The notes beneath the pieces are model-generated. The model was not told the DNA's origin and made no database searches. It saw only the letters and a program-made list of their open reading frames with translations. A stretch of DNA of 7,067 bases from an uncultured Halioglobus sp. GTDB taxonomy: Bacteria > Pseudomonadota > Gammaproteobacteria > Pseudomonadales > Halieaceae. Position 1 is the first letter of the stretch; the number at the start of each line of letters is the position of its first letter. Shown here piece by piece: positions 1 to 6,036 of the stretch. The position numbers and the translations under genes were made by a program. The DNA lies in the NCBI GenBank assembly GCA_905480565.1, contig CAJQQW010000432.1, positions 1-7,067 on the forward strand, given 5' to 3'.

Positions 1-542
1 ATGAAGTGTTCTTCGACAACGTGCGTGTTCCTATTGAGAATCGTATTGGCGAAGAGGGTAAGGGGTGGACCTATGCAAAATCTCTGCTTGTTCACGAGCG
101 GCTCTCCATCGCTGAAGTAGCTAACTCTGTTCGCGCTCTTAGCCTGCTGAAGGACGAAGCTCGCGGCCAGGTGAATGGCAGTCAAACTCTGCTGCAGGAC
201 CCTGTTTTTGCAAAGCGCTTGGCAGATGTCGAAATTGACCTGATGGCTCTGGAATACACTGAACTGCGAGCACTGGCTGCTATTGCCGAAGGCAATGAGC
301 CCGGTCCGGAGTCCTCGCTGCTGAAGCTGCAAGGCACAGAGATTCAGCAGACCATTCAAGAGCTGCGTATGGATGTTGCGGCCTACATGAGTGGCACACT
401 TGGTCGCAACGAACGGGAACTGGAGGCTGGCGAAAATATTCGCAAACTGTACTTCCGAGGACGTGCATCGTCAATCTACGGTGGCTCGAACGAAATTCAG
501 AAGAACATTACCGCCAAATATGTACTTGGTTTGAAGGGATAG
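1..542 (+). CDS. Acyl-CoA dehydrogenase, PimC-like large subunit (3' part; 5' end off window)
   Basis: This is the C-terminal part of a flavin-dependent acyl-CoA dehydrogenase, which introduces the alpha-beta double bond into an acyl-CoA. The frame is open from base 3 to the TAG at 540-542, about 179 codons. Family members have roughly 390-400 residues, so more than half is missing off the left edge. The GTG at base 6 is an internal Val codon (context E-V-F-F-D-N-V-R-V-P) and not a start. The visible part begins at the end of the beta domain and covers the C-terminal helical domain, ending in the family signature IYGGSNEIQKN. The position used as catalytic Glu in medium-chain enzymes is Gly here (480-482). 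A Glu in the VHERL motif (96-98) matches the alternative catalytic position of isovaleryl- and long-chain enzymes. Overall it looks like the large subunit of pimeloyl-CoA dehydrogenase. The exact substrate is unknown, and steroid or branched-chain acyl-CoA is also possible. Confidence 0.9.
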   Translation, partial: EVFFDNVRVPIENRIGEEGKGWTYAKSLLVHERLSIAEVANSVRALSLLKDEARGQVNGSQTLLQDPVFAKRLADVEIDLMALEYTELRALAAIAEGNEPGPESSLLKLQGTEIQQTIQELRMDVAAYMSGTLGRNERELEAGENIRKLYFRGRASSIYGGSNEIQKNITAKYVLGLKG

Positions 543-546
543 AACG

Positions 547-1704
547 ATGAATTTTAATCTAAGTGAAGAACAGGGCCTTATCAGAGACGGCATTGCCCGT
601 TTTGTAGCAGAGAACTACAGTTTCGAGCAGCGCAATAGCGCGATCGCCATGGACAAAGGGTTCAGCCGGGAACACTGGCAACAGTTTGCCGAGCTTGGCT
701 GGCTGTCTATACCCTTCGCGGAAAAACACGGCGGTTTCGGGGGTGGTCCGGTTGATACGATGGTCATTATGCAGGAGTTCGGCCGAGGGCTTGTTGCTGA
801 GCCTTATTTGGCGACTGTGCTCCTGTTCGGCGGCCTACTTCAGGAAGCTGCGGACTCTGCGCTGCAAGGAAAGTATCTCCCGGCGATCATAGGTGGTGAT
901 CTGCAAGGCGCCCTTGCTTATCTGGAACCTCAGAGCCGTTACGAGTTAACTGATATTCTCACTACCGCAATTCCAGATGGCGATAGCTGGGTCATCAACG
1001 GTGAGAAAAACGTGGTATTGAATGGTGGCGCAGCGGAAAAAATTATCGTTACCGCGCGCACGAGCGGCGGTCAATCAGATCGAAAGGGTGTGAGTCTGTT
1101 TCTGGTAGACGCAGGCGCCAGCGGTCTTTCTCGAGCATGTTACCCCATGAATGACGGACAGGAGGCTGCAGACATCGAGTTTGTTAACGTGAGTGCGGAA
1201 GCGCTTATCGGGGAGGTCGATGAAGGGTACGCGGCCATGGCAGTCGTAGTCGACCAGGCTCACCTCGCCATTTGCGCACATGCTCTGGGGTTGATGGAAG
1301 CATTAAATGCGCAGACGCTCGACTACTGCAAGACACGAGAGCAGTTTGGCGCCACAATTGGCAGCTTCCAGGCGCTGCAGCATCGCCTCGTCGATATGTT
1401 TGGCGCCTGCGAGAACGTCAAGTCCTTGCTGTTTAGAGCAGTATGCACGGCGCAGGAGCATAGTGACGATGCCCAGCGCAGCCTGCTGGCGCTCAAAACC
1501 ATGTCAGGCCGTGCCGGTAAGCTTATAGGCGGTGAGGCTATCCAGTTGCACGGTGGTATGGGGATGACGAATGAATTGTCTGTGGGATTTTATGTGAAGC
1601 GTTTGATGCTGCTTAATAACCTGTTTGGCGACTCAGACCATCATCAGCGATTATTCGCGGAATTGGAAAATGACACGCCAGCGGGTGATGCGCGCGCAGC
1701 CTGA
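547..1704 (+). CDS. Acyl-CoA dehydrogenase, PimD-like small subunit
   Basis: This is a full-length acyl-CoA dehydrogenase-fold protein of 385 residues. The ATG at 547 is supported by an AAGGGA Shine-Dalgarno sequence at 534-539, and it lies 4 nt after the stop of the preceding dehydrogenase, so translation is probably coupled. The N-terminal helical domain starts with FNLSEEQ and includes GGFGGGPVDTM (residues 62-72). The middle beta domain contains DSWVINGEKNVVLNG (146-160). The C-terminal domain carries KTREQFG (262-268) and QLHGGMGM (333-340), both FAD and subunit-interface motifs. Neither usual catalytic Glu is present: the ERL-type position is Ala238 (VDQAHL) and the YEG-type position is Gly361 (LFGDSD). 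I infer that it is the non-catalytic or structural partner of the upstream subunit in a heteromer, as in other two-gene acyl-CoA dehydrogenases. The pattern of conserved stretches resembles PimD of dicarboxylic acid degradation; the true substrate is not readable from sequence. Confidence 0.92.
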   Translation: MNFNLSEEQGLIRDGIARFVAENYSFEQRNSAIAMDKGFSREHWQQFAELGWLSIPFAEKHGGFGGGPVDTMVIMQEFGRGLVAEPYLATVLLFGGLLQEAADSALQGKYLPAIIGGDLQGALAYLEPQSRYELTDILTTAIPDGDSWVINGEKNVVLNGGAAEKIIVTARTSGGQSDRKGVSLFLVDAGASGLSRACYPMNDGQEAADIEFVNVSAEALIGEVDEGYAAMAVVVDQAHLAICAHALGLMEALNAQTLDYCKTREQFGATIGSFQALQHRLVDMFGACENVKSLLFRAVCTAQEHSDDAQRSLLALKTMSGRAGKLIGGEAIQLHGGMGMTNELSVGFYVKRLMLLNNLFGDSDHHQRLFAELENDTPAGDARAA

Positions 1705-1710
1705 ATATCT

Positions 1711-1715
1711 GGAGG
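1711..1715 (+). promoter_or_regulatory. Shine-Dalgarno site of the ABM-domain gene
   Basis: GGAGG lies 5 nt before the ATG at 1721. It decides the start of the small monooxygenase-like gene. The open frame runs back to 1625 inside the preceding dehydrogenase gene, but residues encoded before 1721 do not fit the family, and starts at 1625 or 1670 would overlap that gene. Confidence 0.75.
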
Positions 1716-1720
1716 CAGCA

Positions 1721-2026
1721 ATGATTCTGGAGGTTGCTGTGCTGGATGTGATCCCTGGCCAAGAGGCGGCTTTTCAAGCCGCCTTCGCTGTGGCAGAAAC
1801 TATTTTGTCGTCGATGCGGGGTTATCATTCGCACCAGCTGCAACAGTGTCTTGAAAAAGACAACCGCTACTTGTTGTTAGTGGAGTGGGAGAAGCTGGAG
1901 CATCATACAGAGGGATTCAGGCAGTCGCCGCGTTATGAGGAGTGGAGCGCCTTGCTGCATCATTATTACGATCCATTTCCTGAAGTACAGCACTACCGAA
2001 AAATTGTACAGCCTCGCTCGCCCTAG
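1721..2026 (+). CDS. Antibiotic biosynthesis monooxygenase (ABM) domain protein
   Basis: This is a small protein of 101 residues made of a single ABM dimeric alpha/beta-barrel domain. The N-terminal strand is MILEVAVLDVIPGQE. A central strand, YLLLVEWEKLEHH, is followed by the family-typical GFRQSPRYEEWSALL helix and a closing YYDPFPEVQHY strand region. ABM proteins include quinol-forming oxygenases, heme-degrading enzymes and many uncharacterised stress or catabolism proteins. No specific substrate can be assigned here, and a heme-binding role is not indicated. The gene starts 16 nt after the acyl-CoA dehydrogenase stop with its own strong ribosome binding site, so it is probably the last gene of the catabolic operon. 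Its TAG at 2024-2026 is only 4 nt from the stop of the convergent MBL gene. Confidence 0.82.
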   Translation: MILEVAVLDVIPGQEAAFQAAFAVAETILSSMRGYHSHQLQQCLEKDNRYLLLVEWEKLEHHTEGFRQSPRYEEWSALLHHYYDPFPEVQHYRKIVQPRSP

Positions 2027-2030
2027 GGGG

Positions 2031-3101
2031 CTACATTGCCTCAGCGGTTATGATGATTTCTGTGGATCCAGATGGCAAGGAGATAGCAGTCCCGTCCTCG
2101 CTGACAGTATAGTTTGGAAAGATGTCATCCACACCCTCCACCCATGCAGCCTCCATGCCGGGAAAAATAAGCGGCGGCACCACGTGATAGTAGACGAGGT
2201 GCCCGACACCTGCCTCCCTGGCTGTTTCGGCAGCCTCCACAGGTGATGCATGATAATCAAGAATGTCGAACGTAATCTTGGCGAGCACCTCGTTGCCAAC
2301 TTTTTTGGCCGTTTCATGCATGATCATCACAAGGTCATGAGACAAAGCTTCATGCAGCAAAAGATCGACCCCCTGTGCAAAGTGTTCGAGGTTAGCTGAT
2401 TGGGCCGTATCACCACTGATCATAAGCGAGCGGTCCTTGTATGTGAATAAATAGGCAACAGCAGGCCGTACTGGATCATGTTCAACGGCTAGGGCCTGTA
2501 TCTTCAGTGCGCCGCCTTCATATACCGTTACCAACGAGCCCTCCGGGGGCGAGGGGAAAGGGGCTGCATTCATGCCTGCACCCTCCAGAGGCGCTACGAG
2601 GTCGGTATGATGCTCATTGCGATATAGTTCATCTTGCGCGTAGGCAGCGTTAAAACCTTCGACTACGGCTTGCACACCTTCTGGCCCAATCACGGTAAGG
2701 GGTGAGGTATTTGCGCCGTTAACCCAACGAATAGTTGCCATTTCACCCAGTCCATCGATATGGTCCGAGTGAAAGTGAGTGAGTAATACTGCCTGTATAT
2801 CTCCAACGGGGTAACCCAAAGTTATAAGATTCCGCAGACCATTCGTTCCTGCATCGACGACAAAGAACTGTTCGCCCGCGATTACGCCGATACACGGTCC
2901 AGAGCGATTGGAGGAAGGCAATGGGCCGCCGGCACCACAAACGACAACATGCAAACCATCTTCTAGACTGTCGATTGTGTTTAAGGTCATCCGTGCCTCG
3001 GCACCTCGTGCCATTATTGTCTTGGCAATAGGTCCACGCTGGTTGTAAACGAGAGCAGTGACAAGCAAAAGTACGAATAAGGCAAACGTAAGCTTTTTCA
3101 T
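2031..3101 (-). CDS. Secreted or membrane-anchored MBL-fold metallohydrolase (RNase Z/arylsulfatase-like)
   Basis: This is a 356-residue metallo-beta-lactamase-fold hydrolase. The start at 3101 is chosen because AGGAG lies 5 nt upstream and because MKK plus a hydrophobic stretch (about residues 4-19) makes a typical signal peptide or membrane anchor. No lipobox Cys is seen and no clear AxA cleavage site. The catalytic domain shows GAGGPLP (56-62), the zinc motif THFHSDHIDG (108-117: His109, His111, Asp113, His114), a further His208 (VEHD), the bridging Asp231 (SGDT) and His306 (YYHVVPP). This ligand order resembles RNase Z and arylsulfatase-type MBL enzymes rather than beta-lactamases. The DYHASPVEAA segment (282-291) is also RNase Z-like. 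An export signal argues against tRNA processing and suggests a periplasmic phosphodiesterase, sulfatase or lactonase-type hydrolase of unknown substrate. It follows the SDR gene on the same strand, 69 nt downstream and in the same reading frame, so the two are probably co-transcribed. Confidence 0.88.
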   Translation of the reverse strand: MKKLTFALFVLLLVTALVYNQRGPIAKTIMARGAEARMTLNTIDSLEDGLHVVVCGAGGPLPSSNRSGPCIGVIAGEQFFVVDAGTNGLRNLITLGYPVGDIQAVLLTHFHSDHIDGLGEMATIRWVNGANTSPLTVIGPEGVQAVVEGFNAAYAQDELYRNEHHTDLVAPLEGAGMNAAPFPSPPEGSLVTVYEGGALKIQALAVEHDPVRPAVAYLFTYKDRSLMISGDTAQSANLEHFAQGVDLLLHEALSHDLVMIMHETAKKVGNEVLAKITFDILDYHASPVEAAETAREAGVGHLVYYHVVPPLIFPGMEAAWVEGVDDIFPNYTVSEDGTAISLPSGSTEIIITAEAM

Positions 3102-3106
3102 AGGAA

Positions 3107-3111
3107 CTCCT
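3107..3111 (-). promoter_or_regulatory. Shine-Dalgarno site of the MBL hydrolase gene
   Basis: AGGAG on the minus strand sits 5 nt before the ATG at 3101. It favours that start over the upstream in-frame ATG at 3140, which lies inside a hairpin and would put 13 charged or polar residues ahead of the signal segment. Confidence 0.75.
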
Positions 3112-3127
3112 GTCTTGGTGTTATCGC

Positions 3128-3146
3128 ACCGAAAACGCATTTCGGT
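3128..3146 (-). other. Perfect 7-bp hairpin between the SDR and MBL genes
   Basis: On the minus strand the RNA would read ACCGAAA, loop UGCGU, UUUCGGU: seven perfect base pairs closed over a 5-nt loop. A U-G pair can be added at the base, and further out GUU/AAC could pair across a 3' bulge. No U-tract follows on either strand, so it is not an intrinsic terminator. The loop begins 31 nt after the UGA stop codon of the SDR gene. The second loop base is G. These properties agree with the loose bacterial SECIS model. It could equally be an mRNA-processing or stability hairpin, or chance. Confidence 0.45.
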
Positions 3147-3170
3147 AACGAATGAAAAACGAGCGAGCGG

Positions 3171-3950
3171 TCAGGTGATGCCTGCCAATTTGCGGAACAG
3201 GCGGTTCATCCCTCCGATCCAGCGGTCGTAATCAGCGGCCTTGCGCGTCATATACTCCTTTACCTCTCGGTGAGTGAGAATCAGGAATGCCTCCCGCTCA
3301 AGGTGTTCGACCACGATTTCAGCCAGTTGCTCGGGCTCAATCATGCCGTCGCCAGACGCCGCCTGAGAACCCTCGTCATCAATATTCGCAATCATAGCGG
3401 TTCTCACCGCCTGTGGGCACAACATGGATACCTTTATGCCCCGATGAGCATAGGTCAAGGCGAGCCACTCTGCAAAACCCACAGCAGCATGTTTGGTGGT
3501 GCCATAGGCAGCGCCACCGATTTGATTGAGCAGACCGGCGGCTGAGGCCGTTATAAGAAAGTAGCCTCCACCGCGCTTAATCATGCGTGGAACAAGGCAC
3601 CGGGAGGCATAGACATGGGACATGACATTGACGTCCCAGCTTGTCTGCCATTCATCGTTATCTGCTTGCTCATCGGAGCCCAATGCAACCCCAGCGTTAC
3701 TGCAAAAGAGGTCGATAGGGCCCACGGTTCTCTCTGTTTCCTCTATAACGCGGCGCACATCAACTTCTTTCCCTACATCCGCCGTCATGGCAATACAGCC
3801 GCACTCAGCAGCGGTCTGCTGTGCAGTATCCGAGTGCAGATCAACGGCTATTACTGCCTGAGCTTCAAGGGACATGAAGCGGTATACCAGTGCCTTGCCA
3901 ATACCACTTCCGGCGCCTGTGACAACAACAACCTTATTTTTAATATGCAT
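3171..3950 (-). CDS. Short-chain dehydrogenase/reductase (classical SDR)
   Basis: This is a 259-residue NAD(P)-dependent oxidoreductase of the classical SDR family. The Rossmann glycine motif is TGAGSGIG (11-18). Asp37 after the second strand suggests NAD(H) preference. DV (58-59) contacts the adenine, and NAG is at 85-87. The catalytic tetrad is Asn108, Ser136, Tyr149 and Lys153 (YGTTK). The C-terminal part (REVKEYMTRKAADYDRWIGGMNRLF) resembles SDRs often found beside fatty-acid or steroid catabolic genes, but the substrate cannot be named. The ATG at 3950 is preceded by GAAGAGG at a spacing of 5 nt. A plausible promoter lies between this gene and selC. The gene ends with UGA, and the frame stays open in phase into the following MBL gene. 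Its length is normal for the family, so ordinary termination at the UGA is the default reading. Confidence 0.93.
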   Translation of the reverse strand: MHIKNKVVVVTGAGSGIGKALVYRFMSLEAQAVIAVDLHSDTAQQTAAECGCIAMTADVGKEVDVRRVIEETERTVGPIDLFCSNAGVALGSDEQADNDEWQTSWDVNVMSHVYASRCLVPRMIKRGGGYFLITASAAGLLNQIGGAAYGTTKHAAVGFAEWLALTYAHRGIKVSMLCPQAVRTAMIANIDDEGSQAASGDGMIEPEQLAEIVVEHLEREAFLILTHREVKEYMTRKAADYDRWIGGMNRLFRKLAGIT

Positions 3951-3979
3951 ATGGACCTCTTCGGGCGTGCTGATGGTGA

Positions 3980-4008
3980 GTTATAAGCAAATATTCTGTG
4001 TGTGCTAA
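3980..4008 (-). promoter_or_regulatory. Putative sigma-70 promoter for the SDR-MBL genes
   Basis: On the minus strand TTAGCA (4003-4008, -35, 4 of 6 to consensus) and TATAAC (3980-3985, -10, 5 of 6) are separated by exactly 17 nt. Transcription would start near 3973, some 20-25 nt before the SDR ATG. The -35 box directly abuts the CCA end of the selC gene. No intrinsic terminator separates selC from the SDR gene, so readthrough from selC is also possible. The match is by eye only. Confidence 0.4.
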
Positions 4009-4102
4009 TGGCGGAAGAGGTAGGAGTCGAACCCACCAGGCGTCTTGTCGACACCTCACTGGTTTTGAAGACCAGGCACCCCACCGGGGGCGTCGCTCTT
4101 CC
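4009..4102 (-). tRNA. selC: tRNA-Sec (anticodon UCA), CCA encoded
   Basis: The gene has 94 nt including the encoded CCA (4009-4011) and discriminator G (4012). It closely resembles E. coli selC: it begins GGAAGAGC and ends CTCTTCCGCCA. The anticodon arm is CTGGT-CTTCAAA-ACCAG with UCA at 4066-4068. The D arm has a 6-bp stem (CGCCCC/GGGGTG, one G-U) and a CGGT loop, which is typical of tRNA-Sec. The long variable arm has a 7-bp stem, AGGTGTC/GACGCCT, with loop GACAA. The T arm is GTGGG-TTCGACT-CCTAC. The acceptor 3' strand has only seven bases to pair, giving a 7+5 acceptor/T helix instead of 8+5, and the total is one base shorter than E. coli selC. The 5' end lies 17 nt after the selB stop, so it is likely cut from a selAB-selC transcript. 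It carries serine, then selenocysteine, to UGA codons. Confidence 0.96.
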
Positions 4103-4119
4103 GACAGTAACGCTGAAGT

Positions 4120-6036
4120 CTACGCACTAAACAGCCGCGCTGGAAGCGACCTGTCCAAGACGATGCGGGTATTGTTGCGCCGTTGAGTGAAACGGATCTC
4201 GTCAAAGTACTCCAGTATCTCGATAGTGAGGTTGCGCCCCGTTCCCCACTGTTGCTTGGCAACAGCAACGCTGATCTCTGCGTTTGCCTCGTCCAGCTGA
4301 ATGATGTTCTTGGCAAATCCAAGCAATTGTGAGGGCAGGGCGTAGCGACGGTCTGACACCCGAAACGCTTGACTGTGTTTCACCGCACTCTGCGCGGCTA
4401 TTTTTACATCTTCTATAGTGATGCCCGTGCGAACAGCAATCTCCGATAGCACGGGAATTGCTGCACCGCTTGTTGACAGGCATGCTTTTACAAGTCGCCA
4501 CTGATTATCGGCTCCATCCTTGGCATGCGGAATAAATCCCGTCTGAATGATATAGCCCCCGACGAGGCCTAACGCCCCATTTTTCAAACAGGCGGAGAGC
4601 ACACCTAATACGAGAGGAATGCCGTACTTTGAGCCCATGGCCCGCTGAACCAGGTCAGGCCTAATGCCTTTTTCATGCGGACGTTCTCGGTGCCATGCGG
4701 AGACGAAAGAGATAAGCTCCTGCTCTGTCGCGGACCATTTCGCCCTGCTAGTCAGCCATGATTTGTCGTCTGCGTAAAAAGCCCTGCCAGCATTTATGCC
4801 CGGCAGTGCCTTAGTCTCATGAGGCATATTCCACGCACGCCGGAAAAGTGCGAGATCAACAACGTGATCCTGTTCTAAAAGACGGCGCAGCGCAGCGTCA
4901 GGTGTTGGCTCTGCCATCGATTCAAGGTACACAAGCCTGTGCTTATCCGGTTTGCTACAATAAAAACCCTGTGGATCCAGAATAACACCACCGCCCAGCA
5001 GAGTTTCTTCAGAGGCATCGCGCAACAAGTAACGCTGGCCCGTGAAAGCGGGAACAGGCTCATCCAGCAACAGATGCGCTATTACATTGTCACCCGCGTT
5101 TAACCCGAGCGATGATGTTTCGCACCTGTAACGTGCGAGCCGGCCGGTAACCCGTTGCGAGCCAAGGTAAACCTTTACCGGAGTCAGGTGCTTTAGGGAG
5201 AAACGGAGCGTTTCCAGAAGCTGTAAACGCACGTCCAGGCACTCTGATAGCGGTGCTGCACTCGGCCCTAGCAGCCAGCCACCGCGAGCCACCTTACCCT
5301 TGCCGCTAAGATTTAGCGCACAGCGCTGCCCTACGGTCGCGCTCAATGCGTTCCTGTCGTGCACGCGCAAGCCGCGAACCTTTAAGCTGGCTCCGCCCGG
5401 CTGCACCAGTACCTCATTGCCTGTGCTGATGGTGCCACTTGTGACTGTGCCCGTCACCACGAGCCCCGCACCCTTCACGTGGAATACACGATCCATCGAC
5501 AGACGAAATACACCGGTGGCATCACGCGTGTCGCATTGTGATGCACAATTCAATAAGTAAGCCCTCAGGGAATCTATACCGAAGCCATTCTTGTTATTAA
5601 CTCGAAACGGGGCTTCTTGTTGCCAACGGACGTCGTGCAGAAGTTCGCCTACGTTGGATTCAACAGCGCGCAACCGCTGTTCATCCACGAGATCGATCTT
5701 GCTAATAACAGGGATAATGCGTTTAACACCGAGAATGCGTATTACATCGAGATGTTCCCGGGTCTGCGGCATGACACCATCGTCTGCAGCGACCACGAGT
5801 AAAGCCAAATCAATACCTCCAACGCCGGCTATCATTGTATTGATAAAGCGATGATGTCCGGGGACATCGATAAAACCAACAGGCAGCTCCGTTACATGCG
5901 GCAAGTAGGCATATCCGAGGCTGATAGATAAGCCACGTCGCTTTTCTTCCTCCAAACGATCGGTATCGACCCCGGTAATGTGTCTAATGAGTGACGTCTT
6001 ACCATGGTCAACATGGCCCGCAGTGGCGACAATCAC
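4120..6036 (-). CDS. selB: Selenocysteine-specific elongation factor SelB
   Basis: This is a 638-residue GTPase (E. coli SelB has 614) that brings Sec-tRNA-Sec to the ribosome at UGA codons with a SECIS hairpin. The G domain shows G1 GHVDHGKT (7-14), G3 DVPGH (57-61) and G4 SKID (112-115). The switch I/G2 segment reads GLSISLGYAYLP (35-46), with Ser37 and Ser39 where E. coli has Thr and Asp. Beta-barrel domain II begins near FRLSMDR (177-183) with VKGAGLVVTG, and domain III follows. The C-terminal third contains the winged-helix repeats that bind SECIS RNA, ending in GTGRNLTIEILEYFDEIRFTQRR, which matches the end of E. coli SelB. The start is GTG at 6036 within a GTGA overlap with the selA stop. 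No Shine-Dalgarno sequence is apparent, so translational coupling to selA is likely. The stop is TAG at 4120-4122. Confidence 0.97.
   Translation of the reverse strand: MIVATAGHVDHGKTSLIRHITGVDTDRLEEEKRRGLSISLGYAYLPHVTELPVGFIDVPGHHRFINTMIAGVGGIDLALLVVAADDGVMPQTREHLDVIRILGVKRIIPVISKIDLVDEQRLRAVESNVGELLHDVRWQQEAPFRVNNKNGFGIDSLRAYLLNCASQCDTRDATGVFRLSMDRVFHVKGAGLVVTGTVTSGTISTGNEVLVQPGGASLKVRGLRVHDRNALSATVGQRCALNLSGKGKVARGGWLLGPSAAPLSECLDVRLQLLETLRFSLKHLTPVKVYLGSQRVTGRLARYRCETSSLGLNAGDNVIAHLLLDEPVPAFTGQRYLLRDASEETLLGGGVILDPQGFYCSKPDKHRLVYLESMAEPTPDAALRRLLEQDHVVDLALFRRAWNMPHETKALPGINAGRAFYADDKSWLTSRAKWSATEQELISFVSAWHRERPHEKGIRPDLVQRAMGSKYGIPLVLGVLSACLKNGALGLVGGYIIQTGFIPHAKDGADNQWRLVKACLSTSGAAIPVLSEIAVRTGITIEDVKIAAQSAVKHSQAFRVSDRRYALPSQLLGFAKNIIQLDEANAEISVAVAKQQWGTGRNLTIEILEYFDEIRFTQRRNNTRIVLDRSLPARLFSA

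Noticed and set aside
6..8. GTG at base 6 as the start of the first dehydrogenase gene
   Set aside because: The codon before it continues the conserved family sequence (E-V-F-F-D), and a start here would give a protein without its N-terminal and most of its middle domain.
1625..1720. Upstream starts for the ABM gene (1625, 1670 or 1688)
   Set aside because: They would overlap the dehydrogenase gene in another frame, lack ribosome sites and lie outside the ABM domain. GGAGG before 1721 decides the start.
1702..1721. UGA stop of the second dehydrogenase as a possible selenocysteine codon
   Set aside because: The protein already has full family length, the next gene is in another frame, and I see no suitable hairpin right after the codon.
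2010..2033. Bidirectional terminator between the convergent genes
   Set aside because: Only 4-bp stems can be drawn and no T-rich tail exists on either strand.
3102..3140. Longer MBL protein from the in-frame ATG at 3140
   Set aside because: That ATG lies in a hairpin, has no Shine-Dalgarno sequence, and adds 13 polar residues before the signal segment. The ATG at 3101 has AGGAG at good spacing.
3943..3952. 10-bp palindrome ATATGCATAT over the SDR start codon
   Set aside because: It arises from the start codon followed by a His codon and is too short and low in complexity to argue for an operator.
3951..4102. selC used as an integration site for a genomic island
   Set aside because: selC is a known island target in enterobacteria, but no integrase gene, direct repeat of the tRNA 3' end or composition break is visible in the window.
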